This document shows positions 29,701-41,600 of a DNA stretch of 64,000 nt, one piece after another. The notes below the pieces were generated by a model, which saw only the letters and a program-made list of their open reading frames with translations, was not told where the DNA came from and did no database searches. This stretch comes from Anniella stebbinsi. Taxonomy: Eukaryota > Chordata > Lepidosauria > Squamata > Anniellidae. The DNA lies in NCBI GenBank assembly GCA_029215795.1, contig JARDYH010000005.1, positions 12,432,001 to 12,496,000 of the forward strand, given 5' to 3'. The position numbers and the translations under genes were made by a program. Within the stretch, counting starts at the first letter, position 1. Every line of letters starts with the position of its first letter.

Positions 29701-32700
29701 ATTCCATGAGACCACTGAGTCATCCAGATTCTCTCAGAGAGGTTGACTTGGGCCGCCAATGGGTCAGAAGCCAGGAGGCACTTCAGGACCTCGGACAGTG
29801 ACAGGGTAGCTCGGATATTGCTCCAGCAAAGGTGAGAGCTCAGCTGAGCCCTTTAGGCCAGAGTGAGCCACTGGTGGCTCTCCAGAGGTTGTTGGACTGC
29901 AACTCCCAATATCCCCCACCATTGGCTTTACTGGCTAGGGCTGATGGGTTGCAGTCCAACAACTTCTGGATTGCTCATCCCTGCAGGAAGGGCTGCGGCG
30001 GTATCTGTTTTGAACTCGGCCCCGCAGTTGCTAGTTGAAGAGCTCTTAAAGGGGCAGTACCGTAGTTGGTAGCCTCCTATGGCACTGGAAAGCCTCTTGC
30101 TGGGAGTGGGTTCTGGCCATGGGGAATAAGATCCCAGAGCAGGAGCTTTAGGCTCACTGCTGCTCCTATCAGAGTCCCTGAACTTAGGTGCAAGGCTGCA
30201 TGCCTAGTCTCTTTTGGGGACAACCTGGGTTTGCTCCTGCCCAGCATCTGGTGCTGCTGGGCAAAATGCCCTCCTGAGATCTGGGTTAGCCCCTCACCAA
30301 CTCTCCCTGCTGGAGGCCTCCCTTGCTTCTGTGTCACTATCTGCAGCCTGGGTGCTGTCAGAACGCAGCTAATGGGATAGCTAAAACCCTGGAAGACAGA
30401 AACAAACTTCAAAGTGATCTTTTTTTTAAAAAAATAATTTAAATTAATTTTAATACATACAACAATAAAAAATGATTTACAATAATAAGTGATCCCCCAC
30501 ACCTATGGGTCCATCTAGTATATAATTATACATCTCTCCGAAACTGTAATGGAGTGCTGGGCTGAAAACAACAGAATGAAATTGAATAGAGATAAATGCC
30601 AAGTTCTACACCTAGGAAAAAGAAGCCAAGTGAACAGTTACAAGATGGGGGATACTTGGCTCAGCAATACTACAAGCAAGAAGGATCTTGGAATTGTTAT
30701 AGATCACAAGCTGAATATGAGCCAACAGTGGGATGTGGCTACAAAAAAAGCAAATGCAATTTTGGGTTGCATTAATAGAAGTATAGCTTCCAAATCGCAC
30801 GAAGTACTGGTTCCCCTCTATTCGGCACTGGTTAGGCCTCAACTTGAGTATTGCGTCCAGTTCTGGGCATCACACTTCAAGAAGGATGCAGACAAGTTGG
30901 AGGGGGTTCAGAGGATGGTAACGAGGATGACCAGGGGTCTGGAAACAAAACCCTATGAGGAGAAACTGAAAGAACTGGGCAGGTTTAGCTTGGAGAAGAG
31001 AAGACTGAGGGGAGACATGATAGCACTCTTCAAATACTTGAAAGGTTGTCACACAGAAGAGGGCCAGGATCTCTTCTCGATCAACCCAGAATGCAGGACA
31101 CAGAATAATGGGCTCAAGTTTCAGGAAGCCAGATTCCAGCTGGACAACAGGAAAAACTTCCTGTTAGAGCAGTACAACAATGGAACCAATGACCTAGGAA
31201 GGTGGTGGGCTCTCCCACATTAGAGGCATTCAAGAGGCAGCTGGACAACCATCTGTCACGGATGCTTTGAAATGGATTCCTGCATTGAGCAGGGGGTTGG
31301 ACTCGATGGCCTTAGAGGCCCCTTCCAACTCTACTATATTCTATGATTCTGTCATCCAGGCCTGACTGTGGCATTTTGGTCTCCCATCTCAGATATTCCG
31401 CGGGAAGGATGTCACCCTCCTCTATTCCCAGTTAAGGATTTTCTTCCCTGATGTGACATGCGCCAAACCCCGAAGTAGCCGCAACTCCAGCATCGGTGAG
31501 TGAGCAGACAGTTTGTTGCAAGTGTGACCATTTGCAGGATGCCACGCTTGGGCTGTTTGCACGAAACCTGACAGAATCTGAGAGTTTGTGCTGGGTCACT
31601 AGAACTGTAGCTTTCACTCCAAACAAACAAATCCCCAAGTTTCTAGCCATCATGACTGGGGGCAGATGTTTGAAAGCATGCAGTTGGTTTTGAAAAAGGC
31701 TTTGGTGCTCAGAGGATGGAGTTTTTTTTGCCCGGTGTGATATATATGCCCCATTTATTACTTTCCACTACTTCCTCCTAGTTGTACCGTCCAGATAATC
31801 CATCAGTTTGCCACCTCTCTCCTCTTGCTACCACATTGCTTTTTGCAACACTTCCCAAAACTAAAATAAATTGAACAGCTCTACAAACTAAAAAAAAGGG
31901 TATTTTGGTGAGTTTAGAATCAAGCATGCACACTGAGAACGGAAATGCCAAAGAAGCAAAAGCAAACTTGTGTTTGATAGCCAGTGGAAAACCATCAGCT
32001 CAATTCAGAGGAGCACATGGCAGGATCTGCACTTGCAAAGAGATGTTATGCTTTTTTTTTCTGAGCAGAGCTTGCTGGATTGGGGCCTTCAACTGAGTGT
32101 GCTTGCAGTAGACTTTAAGTGTTTTCAGTGCAGGTCTTCTAAGCGTGTCTCTGTTTTGGCAGCTCCAGTTTAAATCTGGACTGCATTCCTTTTTTATTGA
32201 CTGCCTTTAGATGTAAGTGCAGCGTTTTAATTTTCTTACGAATCCCCCTCCCCCTCTTTGCTGTAGTCTTCTCGGGGTGCCAGAGGATCCGAATTAGGCA
32301 CAAAAACAGAACTGCCACGGTTTAGCATAAACCTGTAAGAAATGGTTTCACATGCTCTAGCAAAATGGCTGTCATTAGGATTGTGTGCATCAGGGAAGGG
32401 CCTATATAGTGCAGGCACCCGGAGTGTGATGCCACTGGTGAGCCTCATGGGTATCGCTGCAGGGGTCAGGCTCCCCTCACCCACTGCATACCAGAAGTCA
32501 CCCTGTCCCATAGAAGCCAGTGGGAACCATTTAGAACAGCGGCTGTCTTTATCTGCACAGCTCTGTGCCATTTCTTGATCTCACTAGTGGGCAGCAAAGG
32601 GTTCGGGAGTTTGGCTTTTGTATATATGGAATGTTTGAATGCAGAGTGCAGCTTATCTTTATGCAGATTTGGAGGGAAGGGTTGGACACAGCCTGCTCCT

Positions 32701-35700
32701 CATGTGGCTTGGTACACTAACTGAATTGGAGCGGGGGTGGGAGATTGAGGGTGCAGAGTTTGCGCGGGATGCCAGAGCGGCGGCCTCACAAGCTTTTGAC
32801 CCCTTTTCCATCCTCCCAGAAGCCTTTGTTGTTTGCCGAAACTACAGCCCCCCAGAGGGCTACGTGCCAAACATGTCCAATCCCCTGCTGGATCACTGTT
32901 ACGGTAAGGAGCCCAAGCTGGGAAGGGGAAGGGGCATTTCTGCAGATGTTGCTGTGCAAGGATGCCCAATGGGGTGGAGGATTTGAGGGTAAAGGAAAGG
33001 CAGCAGGAGAAAGCTTTCATAGATTAGAGTCCGCTTCATCAGAAGTACAGAGTTGGAATGGTTGCAGAGGAAAGAAATTGTAAACAGGAGGTTCCAGGGA
33101 CCATGAAATGCAAGAAGAACAACCTGTGTCAATTCAGCTGAAGGTTGAATGTACCGAAAATAAACGCAGGGACCACTCACAACAGAATAGTAAATAGTGA
33201 TAGCATAATCATTCTAGCCTTGCTGTGTTAATCCAGAGGGGGGGAAGGGTCAGAAGGGAGATCGTCAGGTGTTTTGGACTCCCAGACGCCCCTGCCACCA
33301 TGACCAATGGTCCAGAATGCTGGGAGTTGAAGTTCAAAACATCTGGAGATCTACTTTCTGCCTGCCTCTGTGACTTGTAGCAAAACAGGTGACGTATATG
33401 ATCTTTGCATTATCTAAATAGTACAAAAGCTGATTCTGTGGATGGTGTAAAATCTAGGGCCCAAAATTTAAAACCGAAGGGTTTGTCGGCATGATCACTT
33501 CTTAAAGCTGGTCTCTCTGACTCACTTTTTAACTCACCGTCCGCCTCTCTCTCCAGAGGTCGTTGGCTAAACAAGCCCAGTCTAGAGCCACTTTGCCTTT
33601 GGCCTAACCTGCCAGCATGAAATTCCTAGCGTTGGAGGGCTGAACAGTCAATTCAGAAAATACCTAGCTGGATGGGTCTCTTTCCTGCTCAAACACACAT
33701 GGGATGTAGTCTCCTTGAGAGGTGATGCGGTTGAGTGGCCACATTCCCCGGGAACAATGGGGTAGATTGTTCAATTGCTAGACACCTTTTCATGAGCAGG
33801 AGAGCGATGTTCTAACTGTCTACAGGGGGGCACAGGATGAGAAAGTGGCACGTACACTTCAGGAACAGATTATTGTTTCGTTAACCTGACACTAAGAAAT
33901 TGCAAGCTTCCTGTTGACACAGGATGAATGGCAAGTGTATAGTCTTAAGGGCCCATTTTCAGTCCAAATTGAAATCAGTTGGAATGTGGCTAGCTGGTCA
34001 TGGTCCCCTCCCTGCCAAGGATACCAGACAACGTAGTTTTCTGCAAGCATTAGAAATGCTTTGCTAAAGCTCCTACATCAGTGGTGGCCGACCATTTTGG
34101 CATGTGTGCTATAAGTCACTTCTGAATGATGATAATACCACTTCCGTGTTGCTGCAGTACTTGGGCATGGAGATAATGGCTAAGAATGTGAGCAGGAAGC
34201 CCCTGGCACAGATTTTCTCAGTAACCTTAGACAAATTTTTCTCTCTCAGCCTCCCCCTATCCCCGCATCTGTAACACCGGGTAATAATACTGATCTTCGC
34301 TACCAGGGTCTTGTAAGATTTAGCCCAATGATAGGAATTTTAAATAATAATGTTACACTCTGAGCGCTACATAAGTGCAAAGTATTATCCTTTCTGCTTT
34401 TGCTTCATTTTCCTTTGAAGCATTTACAGTCACCTAGTTTTCTTCCCCCCTCTTGCTTAAACCCAGATCTGTTCATCTAATTCCCACCTCTGGCCTTTTC
34501 CTTTAGTCGCTTTGACTGTATAGAATTCTTTGCTGCTGTCTGTTCTGCTAAGTCCTTCCCATGGTTTTAAAAAGTGTTATTCCCCACTCCTCCCCAATTA
34601 GCTTTCCCTTCACAGACCTTTATCTGGCTTTCTCAGTCATCCAATTTCTGCGCTCTCGTTCTCTTTGAACTGCTTTTTAAAATGTGATCTGATTAGATCC
34701 TGGGCCTCAGGGCAGCACTATATGAATTTACCGTTCGCCTGGAGCCTAGTTTTGTTTGCCTAGTAAAGATTTCATCCCCATGATGATGGGAGCCGTGTGG
34801 GAACCTGGGGCTCATTTTGATGATGGCGCTGTGGCGCCATGAGCCCCCAACCCCCCTGCATTTGCGCTCCTTCACGTTATGCCAACGCGAAGGAGCAAGC
34901 GCAGGGGTTTGCATGCGAGGAGCAGCGCCCGGGCACTGGTGTCTCCTTGGGTCCCAAGTTGTTGGTTTTTTACCTTTTATTCGGAGGAGCCTCCACGCCC
35001 GTGCACCAGGGTGCTTACGCCTCCTCGCTTGTTTTTTTTAAAAACGTTTTCTTTGGAGGAGACACTGCGCCTGTGCCTCTCCATGTCCCAGTTTCCCCCC
35101 CTTTTTTCCGGCTTCTCCCCATGCCGGAGAAGCATGGAGGTGGGCCAGCAGCCATTCAGCTTACTGGCCTGCCCCCTCCCCCCTGCCTGGGGAGATGGTG
35201 GCAAATCAGGGTTCACCATCTGCTAGACATGCCTCCAAAGCAGCTCCGGAGCCAGGCGATAGACGGCAGATGCCGTCATTGCCTCGCTCCGAGAGAAAAA
35301 AGTCGGGGCTTCAGGGGAATGCCTCTGGACAGTTCCGCGATGGTGGCTGCATCATATAAATGCCCTGCCGCCACTGCGGATCCACCCCGGGACAACCCCC
35401 TCATCAAGACAGGCCCCTGGTTGAGTTGTACCACAAGGCCCTGCTGTTCCGAATAGCTGGGATTATGGCTCGAGACTCCACATCTAAATGTAATTCTAGA
35501 ACACCTTTATTTATGCAGAATCTAGTCCAGTTCAATCCATTCACACATTTCACATTAACTGAGATAAGTTACCCATGTTGGAGCGATGGGGCCTGGTGGC
35601 CTGCCAAGCCCACTGTATGCTCAGAAGCAGGCGATGGTGCTGCGTGCAGCTGCTGCTTTGATGTTCAGTTGATTGGGGGGAATCAGATACTCCCAAGTCT

Positions 35701-37557
35701 TTACACAATGTGGAAAAACACGTTTGTTGGCTACGTGTCCTGGTTGTTCATAAATTGGGCACATCTTATCCTTTTGGGAAATTCCTCCTCTTGACGCCAA
35801 ATCCGCTTTCCTTCAGAGGTCTTGACTGCAACTTCACCTGCTGGCAACATTCCTGAATTATACAACCCTTGTTTCAGGTTTTGGGCTTATCTTGGAAGTC
35901 TCTCTGTCCAGTGTTTTTCTTCAAACCCCACTAGTTATATCACGTTCCGGTCAGCTTTGCACGTACACACACACCTGTTTTTCCAGCTCTTCGCCCTTGT
36001 TCTTTTGGGAGCTTTGCACACTCCTTCTGGTAACGTCCTTTCCGTTCAAACCTCAGGAACCCTTTCACCTAAAAAGGGGGCCTTTGTACGATTCTGTGTG
36101 ACACCTGCTTGAAGCACTACCAAATATTGGAAGCCCTTGTCCTGAAGCAACCTTGCAGCAGGAGGGGAAAGTGCCACTGCCCTGAGCATGTTCCCTCAAA
36201 AGTAAGCTCCGCCGGGACACGGGGGAATCATTTCCATAAAAATGCATTTGGGATTGAGGTGAACGGAAAGCTTCATAGCTACAGAGAATCAAAACAGATC
36301 AGTAGTTGTAAGGATCTTCCAGAATCCTGAAGGGACAGGAGGGACAGACCTGTGACTATTTAGTTGGGGATATGAATGACAGGGAGAATGGTAGTGCCCT
36401 GGCAGGCAGGCAGGCTGTGTGCAGAGCTAGAGGGATTCTCTCCTTGCAGCCAGCACTTACCAAATCTCACCCAATACAGATGTGGATTTTAACCAGCTGG
36501 AAGGACCCAATCGGGTCATCGTCCCCTTCCTGGCTTGTGGAGATCTGAGTGCTTATGATTCTGACCGGACGTACCCTCTACAGGTAAGGCTTGGTGGTCT
36601 ACTGACCTGGCTGGTGGTCTGGAGGTAAGCAAGGATGAGTAGTTCAAGATTGGTTCAGTCAGTGCCAGAAGGCCTTTGTTCCAGCAAAGCTAGCAGCTTT
36701 ATAGAATCAGGTGGACCCTTCTGTAGGCTGATCCTTGCAGGAATTGGTGGGTCCAGTACCGCTGGCTGCCTAACCTGGTGACGCTGACCACGTCTTCTCT
36801 TAGCAAGCTCCTACAGTTGGGGCAGATGGCAAGGGACCACGGCTCGAGTTCCCAGTTGAAGACCCCAAAGACTTTATAGCTCTTGGCAGGCGAAGCTGAA
36901 GGCTAGTAGGTTGAAATGGGCAGCATGGAAATTGCAATAGAGCAGGAATGGGGAACCTCAGGGACCAATGCCCCCTTCCCTGGCCCAACGGTGGTTAGAT
37001 TCTTTGCTGGTATCCACCAGTTTTCCCCCTTTTCTAAAACATTGAAATGCCTCTCTGAAGGCCTAGTTGCTGGCGGTAAGAGCGTTACGCTTAAAATAAG
37101 GGTATATGTTTGGCCCCACCCACTTTGTCCTCCGCTCCATCCACCGATGGAACGCAGCCCTCAATAGCTTCTCTGGCTGAAAGACGTTCAACACCCCTGG
37201 GGTAGAGAATGATGAAGGTTGTTCGTAAGCATAGAGAGGGAAAGTTGGCAGAAAGGTCCCTAACAGTTGGGGATGTGGTGTTTATATCCTCTAATTTGAA
37301 GTCTCTCTTTTTCCCCGTTTGGACAGTTGGATCCTGAGAAGAAATATACCTATGTGCCTCCCACCCAGCCCCCCATCCACCCTCCTTACGAGGAAGCCTG
37401 CTTCTTGAAGAAACACAATCTTCTTTCCAAAGAGCCAGCACCCCAACCTCAGCAGCAAGCTGCCCTCTGCGAGCCTCCGCAGCAGCATGAGCAGGGGGCG
37501 GAGCGCTTTCCTCTAGAGACTGAGATCATCGGTGCTTTGGAGGAACTGTCCACCTGA
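26800..37557 (+). CDS. FTSJ1: FTSJ1, tRNA 2'-O-ribose methyltransferase (Trm7 homologue); 10 coding exons
   Basis: Coding exons: 26800-26920, 27431-27500, 27601-27703, 27835-27913, 28038-28090, 29300-29353, 31393-31495, 32820-32903, 36480-36583, 37327-37557. They sum to 1002 nt, or 333 residues; human is about 329. The enzyme methylates ribose at positions 32 and 34 of the anticodon loop of tRNAs such as tRNA-Phe, with partners THADA and WDR6. The Rossmann SAM motif DLCAAPGSW is at 47-55. The K-D-K-E catalytic tetrad of the RrmJ family can be read as K28, D120 (in CDGAPD), K160 and E195. The conserved C-terminal [11 protein letters not shown] is present and the tail beyond it is divergent, as expected. 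The ATG is preceded by a CAG acceptor near 26,789, implying an intron in the 5'UTR that reaches back to the shared promoter. Introns 5 and 6 contain CR1 insertions in the sense orientation; intron 8 (3.6 kb) holds an unclassified GC-rich element. Confidence 0.96.
28259..28576 (+). mobile_element. CR1 LINE 3' end in FTSJ1 intron 5
   Basis: Closely resembles 30,984-31,312. Encodes [20 protein letters not shown] and continues to GGACTCGATGGCC. It lacks the short GGATCTC-type block present in the longer copy. Confidence 0.85.
28955..29070 (+). repeat. L2-like LINE/SINE 3' tail
   Basis: GGGCTTCGGCTATTGGGCAG plus TATAAAAATGCAATAAATAA, the common 3' terminus of reptile L2-like elements. FTSJ1 intron 5. 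Confidence 0.5.
29517..29640. repeat. 'CTCCAGATGTTTCGGAC' palindromic MITE copy
   Basis: Arms CTCCAGATGTTTCGGACGTC and GAAGTCCCAAACCTCTGGA, FTSJ1 intron 6. Confidence 0.6.
29863..29983. repeat. 'CTCCAGAGGTTGTTGGAC' palindromic MITE copy
   Basis: CTCCAGAGGTTGTTGGACTG arm inverted as CAGTCCAACAACTTCTGGA. FTSJ1 intron 6. Confidence 0.65.
30548..31352 (+). mobile_element. 5'-truncated CR1 LINE with 224-codon open ORF2 C-terminus
   Basis: An uninterrupted 224-residue frame (30,549-31,223) encodes the CR1 ORF2 C-terminal region. Landmarks are [37 protein letters not shown] and [12 protein letters not shown]. The CR1 3'UTR ends GGACTCGATGGCCTTAGAGG and TCTATGATTCT. The open frame suggests a fairly recent insertion. 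Lacks the endonuclease and most of the reverse transcriptase, so it cannot be autonomous. FTSJ1 intron 6, sense orientation. Confidence 0.93.
33255..33350. repeat. 'ACTCCCAGA' MITE copy
   Basis: GGTGTTTTGGACTCCCAGAC arm and GGGAGTTGAAGTTC with CATCTGGAGA; FTSJ1 intron 8. Confidence 0.6.
34805..35420. repeat. Unclassified GC-rich element with imperfect inverted ends
   Basis: A GC-rich island in FTSJ1 intron 8. Its left end (GGGGCTCATTTTGATGATGG) and the complement of the right end (GGGGCCTGTCTTGATGAGG) resemble each other. It contains a 205-codon plus-strand frame (34,839-35,456) with no recognisable domain. Possibly a nonautonomous DNA transposon. Confidence 0.4.
35440..36110. other. Unexplained intron 8 DNA
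   Basis: No family recognised. It contains plus-strand frames of up to about 140 codons without similarity to known proteins, and no splice-bounded exon that fits FTSJ1. It may be a degraded mobile element. Confidence 0.25.
36945..37203 (+). repeat. ~300-bp 'CCTCAGG' dispersed repeat, copy 3
   Basis: GGGGAACCTCAGGGACC start and GCTGAAAGACGTTCAACACC end. It occupies most of FTSJ1 intron 9. Confidence 0.6.
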
Positions 37558-37647
37558 CAGAATCACAGATCTGGGGCGCAGGGTGGGGAGAGGTGTATGT
37601 GTGCATACTGCCCCCTGCTGGTTTGAAAGACTTTTCATTCGCTTATA

Positions 37648-37765
37648 GCAGCCTTCTCCATCCGGTGACTTCCTGATGTGTTGGCCTGCAACTCCCATAA
37701 TCCCCCCCCAGCCAGGAGTTCTGGTCCAAGACAAATGGAGACCCCAGGTTGGGGAAGGTTTGCTT
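37648..37765. repeat. 'ACTCCCAT' palindromic MITE copy
   Basis: GCCTTCTCCATCCGGTGACT start with TGCAACTCCCATAATCC, ending CAGGTTGGGGAAGG. In the FTSJ1 3' flank, possibly inside its 3'UTR. Confidence 0.55.
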
Positions 37766-38623
37766 ATAGGATTTCCTATTGTATCCCTCGAAAGGCCCTT
37801 TGAAAGCCCTCTGGTCCTTGAACAATCCAAACGGTATCGTTTTTAATTAAGTCTTGTTCTTTTTAGTGGCCTCTGTGCATCACATATATGGGCTCTGCTC
37901 CTGCGTGGAGCTCGTCTCGGAAACTTCTATAGCTGAGGCAAATGGTTTTGGTGGGAACCCCTTCCCCACCGTCCACTGACTCCGGTTCCCGCCTTTCTCC
38001 TCAGTTCTCTTCCGACTGCCTTGGGAACTTCTGTCTTTCTCGTGAGGAGAAAGCTTTAGAGTGCCGAGGTTTTTAGTTATTTTTAGTTTGTTTTTCATAT
38101 CAATTTATTGTTGTTATTGTTGTTACTATCTGTGGCTATTTTACCCTCCAGCGATCCCTCCAGCCGTCAAGGGCAGCCTTGGTTAAAGGGTGCTCTCTTG
38201 GCCTAACTCATCTCATGGGGTGGTTGTGGGAACACACGAGAGAAGGGAACTGTGCAGTATTTTGAAAGTTGCTGTAGACAGTATTAACCTCATTTATGGC
38301 CACAGGCTGTTTCCCAACCGCTCCTCCTGCTCTGCCCGCTGCATATCCTTCCTGCTTTTTTTTATTATTCTGTCTTCAGACAGTTTACTAATTGTCCTCT
38401 TAAATCCCACAGTCACCACTCGATATATAGATGGGGTGAAATCCCCCATAATGCTGTTCCTCATGGCAAAACTCGCTCTCTTCTCTCTCCCTTCACCCCC
38501 CCGCCCCCAAATATGGCGTTCTGCATTGCCATCCCCTTTCACTTAGTGTTCATCATGGCAATAGGGCCTTGTTGTTATCTGTCCTCCAAATCCTGGCGTT
38601 GCTGGGTGCCCTGGAAATTCGGG
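37766..38623. other. Convergent 3' flank between FTSJ1 and the SLC51A-like gene
   Basis: No gene or clear repeat recognised. It holds the candidate minus-strand polyA signals; no plus-strand AATAAA or ATTAAA was found for FTSJ1. Confidence 0.4.
38361..38366 (-). other. Candidate polyadenylation signal of the SLC51A-like gene (AATAAA)
   Basis: A minus-strand AATAAA about 260 nt after the stop; a second lies at 38,104-38,109. Both fall between the convergent FTSJ1 and SLC51A-like stops, so the two transcripts' 3' ends may overlap. Confidence 0.4.
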
Positions 38624-41600
38624 TTACACAACGGTTACGCCATCATCATCCACTTTGGCAACCTGGGCTTGGACTTGGATTCCAACGGATGGCGGTTCAG
38701 GCCCAGCTCTTAGATGTGGGAAGCTCGCCTTGCGTCTCTCCGCCCTTAGCGCTCCCATCTTCTGGCAGCAGCTTTCCCACCGTCTGGCCGCAGGTCGCCC
38801 TGCAATGAAATCAAACCGGTCCAGTGGGGAATGCTCAACCGTATATGAAGACTCGTCGCAGAGGTAGCCAGGGTTTGTTCCCTCCACGAATACAGCATCT
38901 GCAGGGCTGCGACGGCCAGATGGGGGCCCCTCCGTCTGGGAGGCCTGATGGCACATGACCTGCTGGGCATCCGGTTGGGGTTCAGCTCTTCGGAAAGAGT
39001 AATGGGCGAATAAGCCAATAAAGAACATCTCGACAGCCAACGAGTAGTAGAAGATCACTGGAGAGGAGAAAGGAGAGTTAAGAAATGCGGTGCCCCCTAC
39101 AGAACGGGCTGTGTGTAGGCCTGGATGGCTTTTCTGGCTGACCTCTGTTTGCCAATACAGCCTACAATGGTGACTCCTTGCCCTTTAGTTCGATGCTTCG
39201 TCCAGGCTCGGGAAAGAATCAGCCCTGTGAAGATCCAGGCTTTTCTTCCCTAAGGGGTCATGGAACCCCTGCTGTAGGGTAACAAGACAGGCAACTGCCC
39301 CTGAGAGACCAGGCCAGGGAGTGAAGGCACCTGCCAGTTGTTATGGGTTGGCTCCAGACTACACACGGGTGAAACTCCACCTTTTGGGGTGCTCTGCTGG
39401 ATGAAGGGTGGGTGGTGATATTTTGCTGATCCCCACTACAAGCATCGACATTGTTTCGTTGACAGTGCCCACTGGCGGCATTTTTATTCGAACCAGCTTT
39501 CTTTGACTAACCAGCCATGGTTTTATTGGCACAGTCTGATTTGAAGGGTTTTAATTCTGCATTTCGGTGCTGATAACAATTTTTCTCCCCTTTCACTGCT
39601 TGGATATTTTATTGAAGTAGAGCGGTATATAAATCTTGTGAATAAATGTAGCCTCCTGAAAGGCTGTTCCGGAGGATTGGGGGTCCCTCTAGCATAGCAC
39701 AGAGGTGGCAATGGGGAATCACCGCTCCGTGCCCCCTTTCCTCCATCAGGAGTCAACGCTGAATCATGGTTTCTTCCGTGAACAGAAGGAGCTCTCTCTT
39801 TTTGGCAAGGGGCAAGTCTGGATCCACCCCAATCAATGCTCCCCCCCATAAAGCCAACTTACTTTGGGCGCGGGTAATGGGCGGGAGAGGGGGGTTACAA
39901 GGGATGGCCCCCACTGCCCCCATGGTCTCCAGGATCCCACTCTGCAGGCCACAGAGGACCAGGCCCAAGATGATGCAGACGAATTTGGAGCGCAGGTTGT
40001 AGCCGCCGAGCGCTGGCTTGGTGGCCTTGTAGAACAGCAAATAGCCGTAGAAGGAGAGGAAAGTGGAGATGCCTATGATGGTGTTGATGTAGGAGTTGGG
40101 GCTGGTGTAGCCCACCTGTGTGAGAGGAAGTGAGATGCTGTCACTTCCCACAAGGCATATCTTGGCTTAATCATCTGAGCAGACACTATGAAAATCTACA
40201 CGCATAAAAAAGAAGACATGTAGCTTAGGGTTAAACGTTACTAGTTTAGAGCACCGCTAGAGCAGGGGTAGGCAACGCAGCATCCATGTGCAGCAACGTG
40301 CCCTTGGACACCTTCCTTGGTGCCTTCCGAGGTGTCCTGCTCCTCCTGTTTTTTTATTTTTATATAAGTAAGTTTCTTACTGGCAGCTGGGATCGCTTCA
40401 AAGCAAAGTGAGGGCCTCCAGCTGCTGCCGCCTTCCTTTCCCATGAATGACTCTGGGCCACATGTGGGGTCAGAGACATCCTTAGGGAATGAAGATGACC
40501 CGTGGCTGCAGGGTGACCCTGTTATCTGCAGCATGCCTGTTTCGGGGTGGTGCCCAAGACAGTTTCTCACATGGCTAAATGTGCCCTGGGCCCCATAAAG
40601 TTGCCTCCCCCGCTCTAGAGAGCACCTCCCTTCTTTTTTCAAGATCTAATAGAAAAGGGAATATTTTGACACTCGCACTCTGGCGTAATCAGAAGCACTG
40701 ATGTGCAAATCTGTATACAAGCATCAGGATACGGCATACGGAAGCTCGGGCTTTCACTATAGCTGATACTGTCTGATCCATTCATCAAGTTCAATCTTTC
40801 ACTGACTTTAAAGAAAAGGACAAGATGCAAGATTGCCCTGGCTCTCCCTAGCTAGAAAACATTCATCCCTAACCTAATGTACTTCCATTGGTGGGAATTC
40901 AGTGGTGGCCTGGGCCACGTTTAGGCCTGGCTTTGCTTACATCAGTCCACGGTGCCTCTGCTGTGTGCAGCCGGCCAACCAGCCAAGGTATTATAGAGCT
41001 CCATCACACCAGCGATTTATCGCACTCTGACCATGTCTGGTATGTGTTTTTGCAGCGTGGTACTCCTATGACGTCGTCCCTGTCCTGTGCTCATTTCACC
41101 TCTTCCCCCCCCCCCACCCCATTTTCCATCTTATTATGAGGTGGAGAAAGTCTGGTTTTTTTCCCCTCCGTGTGCAATAAAGCCGCTCCTCTCTACCATA
41201 TATTGCTGTCCTTGCACAATATCGGACCACCCCGTTTTTTGTTGGGGGCATGTGTGTCGAAGGGTGGTCTCACTGACAAAAGGGGAGGGCGGGGTGGTTC
41301 TCCACTCAACTGCTCAACCGTGAAGGGGGAGGGCGAGAGGGAGCCCAAACACCCCGTAGAGAAGGCGAGGAGGCTGCCGCCGCCCATGCCTAGGATTCTA
41401 TAGTTCTTACTCTTGAGAAGGCATGTCTAGGTTTCCTGACCAGAACAATGTCGGCTTCCCCTTGCCATCACTTACATCACCATAGTCATATTTCTCATCT
41501 GTCCAGAGGATAAGGGTGACAAAAAAGAGGATGGTCCGGATGAGAGAGAGTTGGTACACAGCCAAGGTCATACATTGTAGGTTTGTTCTGCAAAAGGGAA

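Noticed and set aside
30549..31223. 224-codon frame as a host gene
   Set aside because: It is the C-terminus of CR1 ORF2 followed by the CR1 3'UTR, a 5'-truncated retrotransposon.
34839..35456. 205-codon plus-strand frame as a gene
   Set aside because: No domain, no splice context, high GC that lowers stop frequency, and location inside an FTSJ1 intron on the same strand.
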